Shown here in pieces: positions 59,973 through 64,000 of a stretch of 64,000 nt of DNA. Position numbers and translations under genes: made by a program. The stretch is from Hygrocybe punicea (Eukaryota; Basidiomycota; Agaricomycetes; Agaricales; Hygrophoraceae), in assembly GCA_963556145.1 (NCBI GenBank), contig OY744469.1, positions 5,676,767 through 5,740,766 of the forward strand, given 5' to 3'. The notes beneath the pieces are model-generated. The model saw nothing but the letters and a program-made list of their open reading frames with translations. It was not told the DNA's origin and ran no database searches. Each line of letters starts with the position of its first letter. The first letter of the stretch is position 1.

Positions 59973-61242
59973 TAGTGTTGCCATAGTTCAGTTCCAAACC
60001 TAGCCAAACCCGGTTCAAACCCCGAACTGAACCCTAGGTTCAGTCTAAGTTCAGCCAAGTGTTGAACCGGACCGCAGGTTCAGTTCCAGGTTTCAAGGCC
60101 TGCCGGATTTCCTGAACGGCTCCAAACCGCGTCCAAACCGTGAACGTGGATATTTTTAAGGTATTTATTTCATTTGTTTTTTGGATTTCTTTACTTACTT
60201 TTTCATGTTAAACGGTATCATGTGACCATTACAGGTTTCTTCACCAACACCACAACAATGCAAGGCCAATGAACGCAACACAATGTCACGTTCATGAACA
60301 CAGGTAAGTCTCGTGAAGTATCTTAACTTTACTAATATTATCTGTTACAGGCAACTTGACCGCAACCACATCACAAGCACACAACATGGATCCCAATGCC
60401 AACACAATGCCAACAGACACGGGATGGCCGCAACACCACCACCACCACCACCACCACCACCACCACCACCAGCGGTGGCAACAGCAATGGCAACATCAAC
60501 AACAACAATGGCAACGGCAACATCAATGCAATGGCAATGGCAACAACGATGACGGCAATGGCCATCAGCAGTGCTGGCAGCAGCAGAAGTGCCTGCAACA
60601 GCAGCAGCAACGCTGGCAACAGCAGCAACGCTGGCAGCAGCAGCAACGCCAGCAGCAGCAGTCGTGGCAGCAACACCACCATGACCATACCACCACCTGA
60701 AGAGGACAACAGCAGCAGTGCCAGCAGCAGCTGCTGCTGCTGAACCAAGCCATCCAATGCCAACGGACACGGGACAGCTGCAACACCACCACCACCAGCG
60801 GTGGCAAGGCAACGATGACGGCGATGGCCAGCAGCAGCAGCAGCAGCCATGGCAGCAACACCACCACAACCATACCACCACCCCGACGAGGACAACAGTT
60901 GACAGCAGCAGCACCGGCATTGCCATGCAGGGACCATGGGACAAGACCCCCCATCCCTCCACATCCCTTGGAAACACCAGAGGGCTCCTGAGCACCCATC
61001 TACCTCATGAAGTGCAGTGCCGTATCTATTGATACATGCCTGCCATTCGTGAGGAGAATGGACGGGGTGAGCCCACCTTGGTCTGGGTTTCAGACTGCAT
61101 CTGAACTTAGACCAAATGTGGAGAGACGGTTTGATGCCATCTGGGTCCGGGTTTGGCCATGCGCCAAACCGGACCCGAAGTTCAGTTCGCAGTTCCACCA
61201 AAAAGGGTTGGAACCAGACCAAACTGAACTTTGGCAACACTA
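59973..61242 (+). mobile_element. hAT-like element, GGTTCG family, CpG-depleted, 1270 bp
   Basis: TAGTGTTGCCATAGTTCAG...AACTTTGGCAACACTA, perfect TSD ATATCAGC (59965-59972, 61243-61250). Compared with 17238-19351 many CG words are TG or CA. CATGTGACC at about 60220, intron 60304-60350, CAC/CAG/CAA payload (60430-60900) and hairpin motif 61002-61054. It splits copy B of the exonuclease gene. Confidence 0.93.
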
Positions 61243-61671
61243 ATATCAGCAGATGGATCAGGTGAAGAATCTTCAAGTCTTTGCTCTGGCTTTTCCACAC
61301 TGTCTAGATCATGACACCAATCTTCAGAATTAGACACTTCCTCCAACCTGGAGTCAAGCTGGGCTCTGCCTGCATGTTCCAAGTCCAGTTCTGGCAATAA
61401 AAGTGTTGGCTCATGAGTGGGACAAAGGTATGGTTGGGGAATAGAATTATCAGTAGATGTGCGAAGATGTTTTGCTTTGCATAGCAGTAAAAATGGGGGA
61501 GGGGGGAAAGAAGAGAAATGAGTTGGTGTTTGTGACAGAAGTAGTTCACCTGGTATAAGATATCCTGGAATGCAAATGGATGTCATATTGACAAGGATGC
61601 AGGTTTTGGAAATATTAATTCCTTGATACTTTTTTGGCCGTTCTAAAGCAATGTGGCCATGCACCTGTATG

Positions 61672-61985
61672 TCACACTCTACCACACATTCCTCAGGACT
61701 CCTCAGGGACTCCTCAGGAACCCAGGAGTTCTTAAGGAGTCCTCAAGGACTTCAAAAAAATCAAGGAGTCCCCAAGGAGTCCCCAAGGAGTCCCCAAGGA
61801 GTCCTCAAGGAGTCCTCAAAAAGTTTTCATATACTTGATCAATAAACCATTATTTGTAATGAAGTCCTCAAGGACTCCTTGGGGACTCCTTAGGGACTCT
61901 TTGAGGAGGAGTCCATGGGACTCCTTGAGGATAGACTTGATCAATAAACCGATATTTGTGATGGAGTCCTCAAGGATGCCTATAA
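61672..61985. repeat. AAGGAGTCCTC minisatellite with ACTCTACCACACATTCC end
   Basis: A run of CCCCAAGGAGT 10-11-bp units (61730-61820) and inverted AGGACTCCTTGGGGACTCC (61865-61930) frames two TTGATCAATAAACC words. The left end CACACTCTACCACACATTCC resembles the terminal sequence of the 46943-51922 element, so this may be a small relative. The right end was not found. Confidence 0.55.
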
Positions 61986-61999
61986 GTTTTCTTTTACAG

Positions 62000-63232
62000 A
62001 ATGTGGTTTGTACAAGTATTTCAACAGTTATTGTCAAAATACTCAAAAAAAGCTGGTGAAATTTTTGTAAAATTGTCACTATTTGAAACCCAAACAAGTG
62101 TAAGGCTGAAACCAGAGTGTCAAATGCTTGAAACAAAAGTTTTCAAGCATTTGCAAGCCATGCCAACAAGTTTTCACATGGATCAGAGGTCATATTTGTG
62201 ATATTCAGGTCACGTTTGTATTTACAAATGATTTGCTGACCAGAAAGTAAAATTGCATTTTGGTTGTAATGAATGACCTCACTGAAATGGTGCAGAATTA
62301 ATATTAATACAAGATCTGTTGTAATTAGAGAAATTGAAAGCTCTATAACTGAGAAAGGTTCAGCTGTCTGGAAACACCAGAATAGGTGGATCCCCCCACG
62401 ATAGTGGGCACAATTGTGCTTGGGTAGTACAACGACCTGAGACTCGAAAGGTTGTGTGAACTGTATTGCCTGTTCAGGTTGAATTAACTTGTGGGGTTGG
62501 GATTGGGTCAAGTGTTTTGGGTTGAAGCTTTGTTAGATGTGTCTGAAGCACAGTAAGCATGAAATATCCTGGACAACTGTTCAGATGGTCATTGCAAATG
62601 TTTTGCAGTATTTTAACAGGAAGGAAAGACCTTGCAATCAGTATAACTGAATCAGACAACATGGCATCCTAGGCTGCATTTCAACTTGACATTTTAAAAT
62701 ATACAGATATTCCTGTTACAGAGCAACAGTATAAACTTTAACTAATCTAGATTCTGTTATTAATAGTGCTGAAATTTCAAGTCAGTAAATAGTTGGACCA
62801 AAACTAAGCCTCTACTCAGCAGACATTAGACTAATATGTGAAAGATTAGGTTCAGGTTCAAACCAGTTCAAACCAGGTTCACAAGATTCCCTCCTTGACT
62901 GAACCTTGAACCAAACCTAAGGTTCAGTTCAGGCATTACCCTGAACCTTGAACTGAACTTAGGTTTGGTTCATGTAGGTTCAGGTTCAAACCCAGGTTCA
63001 GAACTGAACTGTACCATCACTATGTACCAGCACCAGCAATTCCAGAGAGCCCCATGAGAAGATGCCTGATACTGTACATCTTGGTGCCTCCTTTAACAAC
63101 ATGGTAGTGCAGTCCCTTCCCCTCACATTCCTGATGGCAGTTTCCACACCAGATCTCAACTTGGTGTTAGGACCTGATGGATCTTTTTTGATTGACTTGG
63201 TATCAGTTTGAAAGAGCAGTCCTTGTTGACTT
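62000..63232 (-). other. Possible further exons of copy B; otherwise no gene recognised
   Basis: Minus-strand ORFs at 62143-62511 and 62474-62662 (ILIARSFLPVKILQNICNDH) have gene-like composition and may belong upstream in copy B of the exonuclease gene. No motif confirms it. 62840-63005 is an array of GGTTCAGGTTCAAACC words ending near CCATCACTA, a likely decayed hAT-like end. Confidence 0.3.
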
Positions 63233-63309
63233 GCTGTTGATAGTGTTGCCACAGCTAAGGCTAGCGGTTGGCTAGTAGCCATTAGCCTAGCCGAATTTAG
63301 CTTAGCCGG

Positions 63310-63467
63310 TGGAGTGGTACCAAGGTACCACTCCGGGGGCTCACGCAGGACTCGAGGGAAAGGTGGACTGCATAGGAAGGATGGACTGACTACTACATCT
63401 GGAAGGCTACTAACTAGGTCAAACCGTGGGAACCTGATCACGTGACTGACCAGGCACAACTACTACA
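63310..63467 (-). repeat. 3' LTR of a minus-strand short-LTR Gypsy element
   Basis: On the minus strand TGTAGTAGTTGTGCCTGGTC...GGTACCACTCCA. Just upstream of it on that strand is the purine run ATGAGGAGGAGGGGCACT (63468-63485), a good polypurine tract. So the element body extends to the right, beyond the window. Confidence 0.75.
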
Positions 63468-63485
63468 AGTGCCCCTCCTCCTCAT

Positions 63486-64000
63486 GGTGACGTCCTCGTC
63501 ACCATACCGCTACTAAAAGAAAACAAAAAGCAAAACAAAACTGACCAAGAAAAAAACTCTCCAGTCATGACTCCCAGTCCCTCACAATGCCCCGGGCCTT
63601 ACACGTGAGGCGGGACCATATCGTCCATCGAAGATCGGTGGTGGCAGATGACCAAACTGGACTCTCTCTCAGCTCTCCAAAACTCCTCAGTCACGACTCC
63701 CAGTCCTCCATCTCATGGAGCGGGACCATATCGTCCATGGAAAACGGTGGTGGTAGATGACCAAACTGATCCATAATCATAACGCAGGTTCTCGGTTCTC
63801 GTATCGCAGGTTCTAGGTTCTCGTATCGCAAGTTCTCAGTTCTCGTATCGTGGGTTCTTGGTTCTTGTATCGCAGGTTCTCGTATTGCAGGTTCTGGGTT
63901 CGCAGTTCTCGGTCGGTGCTTGTTTGGTTCTGGTGACTCGTTGGGTAACTCGGTTGGGTAGCGTCTGGTATCCAGGTGACAGATCGAGGGCATAGAAAAA
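63486..64000 (-). pseudogene. 3' terminal region of a short-LTR Gypsy element
   Basis: The minus strand encodes a repetitive Glu/Pro/Arg-rich tail and MDQFGHLPPPFSMDDMVPLH, a phrase that recurs in degenerate form at about 63655-63600. Between them lies a minisatellite of GTTCTCGTATCGCAG units (63780-63910). No enzyme domain is in view. It may be the C-terminus of pol or an extra ORF of the element whose LTR is 63310-63467. Confidence 0.4.

Larger units (their letters stand above)
63241..64000. mobile_element. Left end of a hAT-like GCTAGC-family element, rest outside window
   Basis: TAGTGTTGCCACAGCTAAGG at 63241 matches the left end of 21610-23659 almost base for base through TTTAGCTTAGCCGG (63309). 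A short-LTR retrotransposon then interrupts it and continues past the window. The expected TSD is GCTGTTGA (63233-63240). Confidence 0.8.

Noticed and set aside
63780..63910. CRISPR-like array of GTTCTCGTATCGCAG units
   Set aside because: Units are directly adjacent with no unique spacers and the genome is eukaryotic; it is a minisatellite.

Overview
The window looks like transposon-saturated nuclear DNA of a basidiomycete fungus, most likely a mushroom-forming Agaricomycete. The grounds are: short GT-AG introns of about 44-75 nt, an OPT oligopeptide-transporter gene with the usual basidiomycete exon layout, a Ty3/Gypsy chromovirus with a C-terminal chromodomain, a Ty1/Copia element, and remnants of transposon-associated DEDD-exonuclease and Ulp1-protease genes. 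No rRNA, tRNA or CRISPR was recognised. Only two genes look intact: a minus-strand multi-pass membrane protein (25059-26381) and the plus-strand OPT transporter (about 27.5-31.45 kb). They form a small host-gene island in repeats.

Layout. 1-10.88 kb: the 3' part of a chromovirus (decayed pol, an antisense zinc-cluster ORF, 3' LTR) split by a 7.1-kb palindromic element (2788-9921), then the 3' end of a Tc1/mariner transposase. 12.6-20.1 kb: an exonuclease-type gene (copy A) broken by a solo LTR and a hAT-like element. 20.1-24.5 kb: a convergent Ulp1-protease gene, also broken by a hAT-like element that carries a solo LTR. 25-31.5 kb: the two host genes. 32.0-39.2 kb: nested hAT-like elements, LTRs and a mariner-type MITE. 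39.2-45.7 kb: a Gypsy element with very short (about 158 bp) LTRs and decayed gag-protease-RT. 45.65-61.7 kb: a second exonuclease-type gene (copy B, minus strand) split by a 12.7-kb Copia element and by a hAT-like element. The Copia element itself holds a 5-kb DNA element, an unclassified 2.5-kb insertion and two hAT-like elements. 63.24 kb to the end: the start of another hAT-like element, invaded by another short-LTR Gypsy running off the window.

The most striking feature is a modular superfamily of non-autonomous elements. All end in TAGTGTTGCC-like / GGCAACACTA-like inverted repeats, and ten complete copies have perfect 8-bp target-site duplications (TSDs), as hAT transposons do. Internally they share subterminal arrays of short palindromic words (GGTTCGAACC-, GCTAGC- or GACTAGTC-type), a CATGTGACC box, a conserved 46-49 nt spliceosomal-type intron, a trinucleotide-repeat payload (CAG, CAA or GAC) and a CCTCGCGAA...TTCGCGAGG hairpin. 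No hAT transposase is visible, so they must be mobilised in trans if they are still active. CpG-to-TpG/CpA decay is visible even in the TSDs, which implies methylation-type mutation. Coordinates of element ends were derived by reading TSDs by eye; exon ends of decayed genes are approximate.
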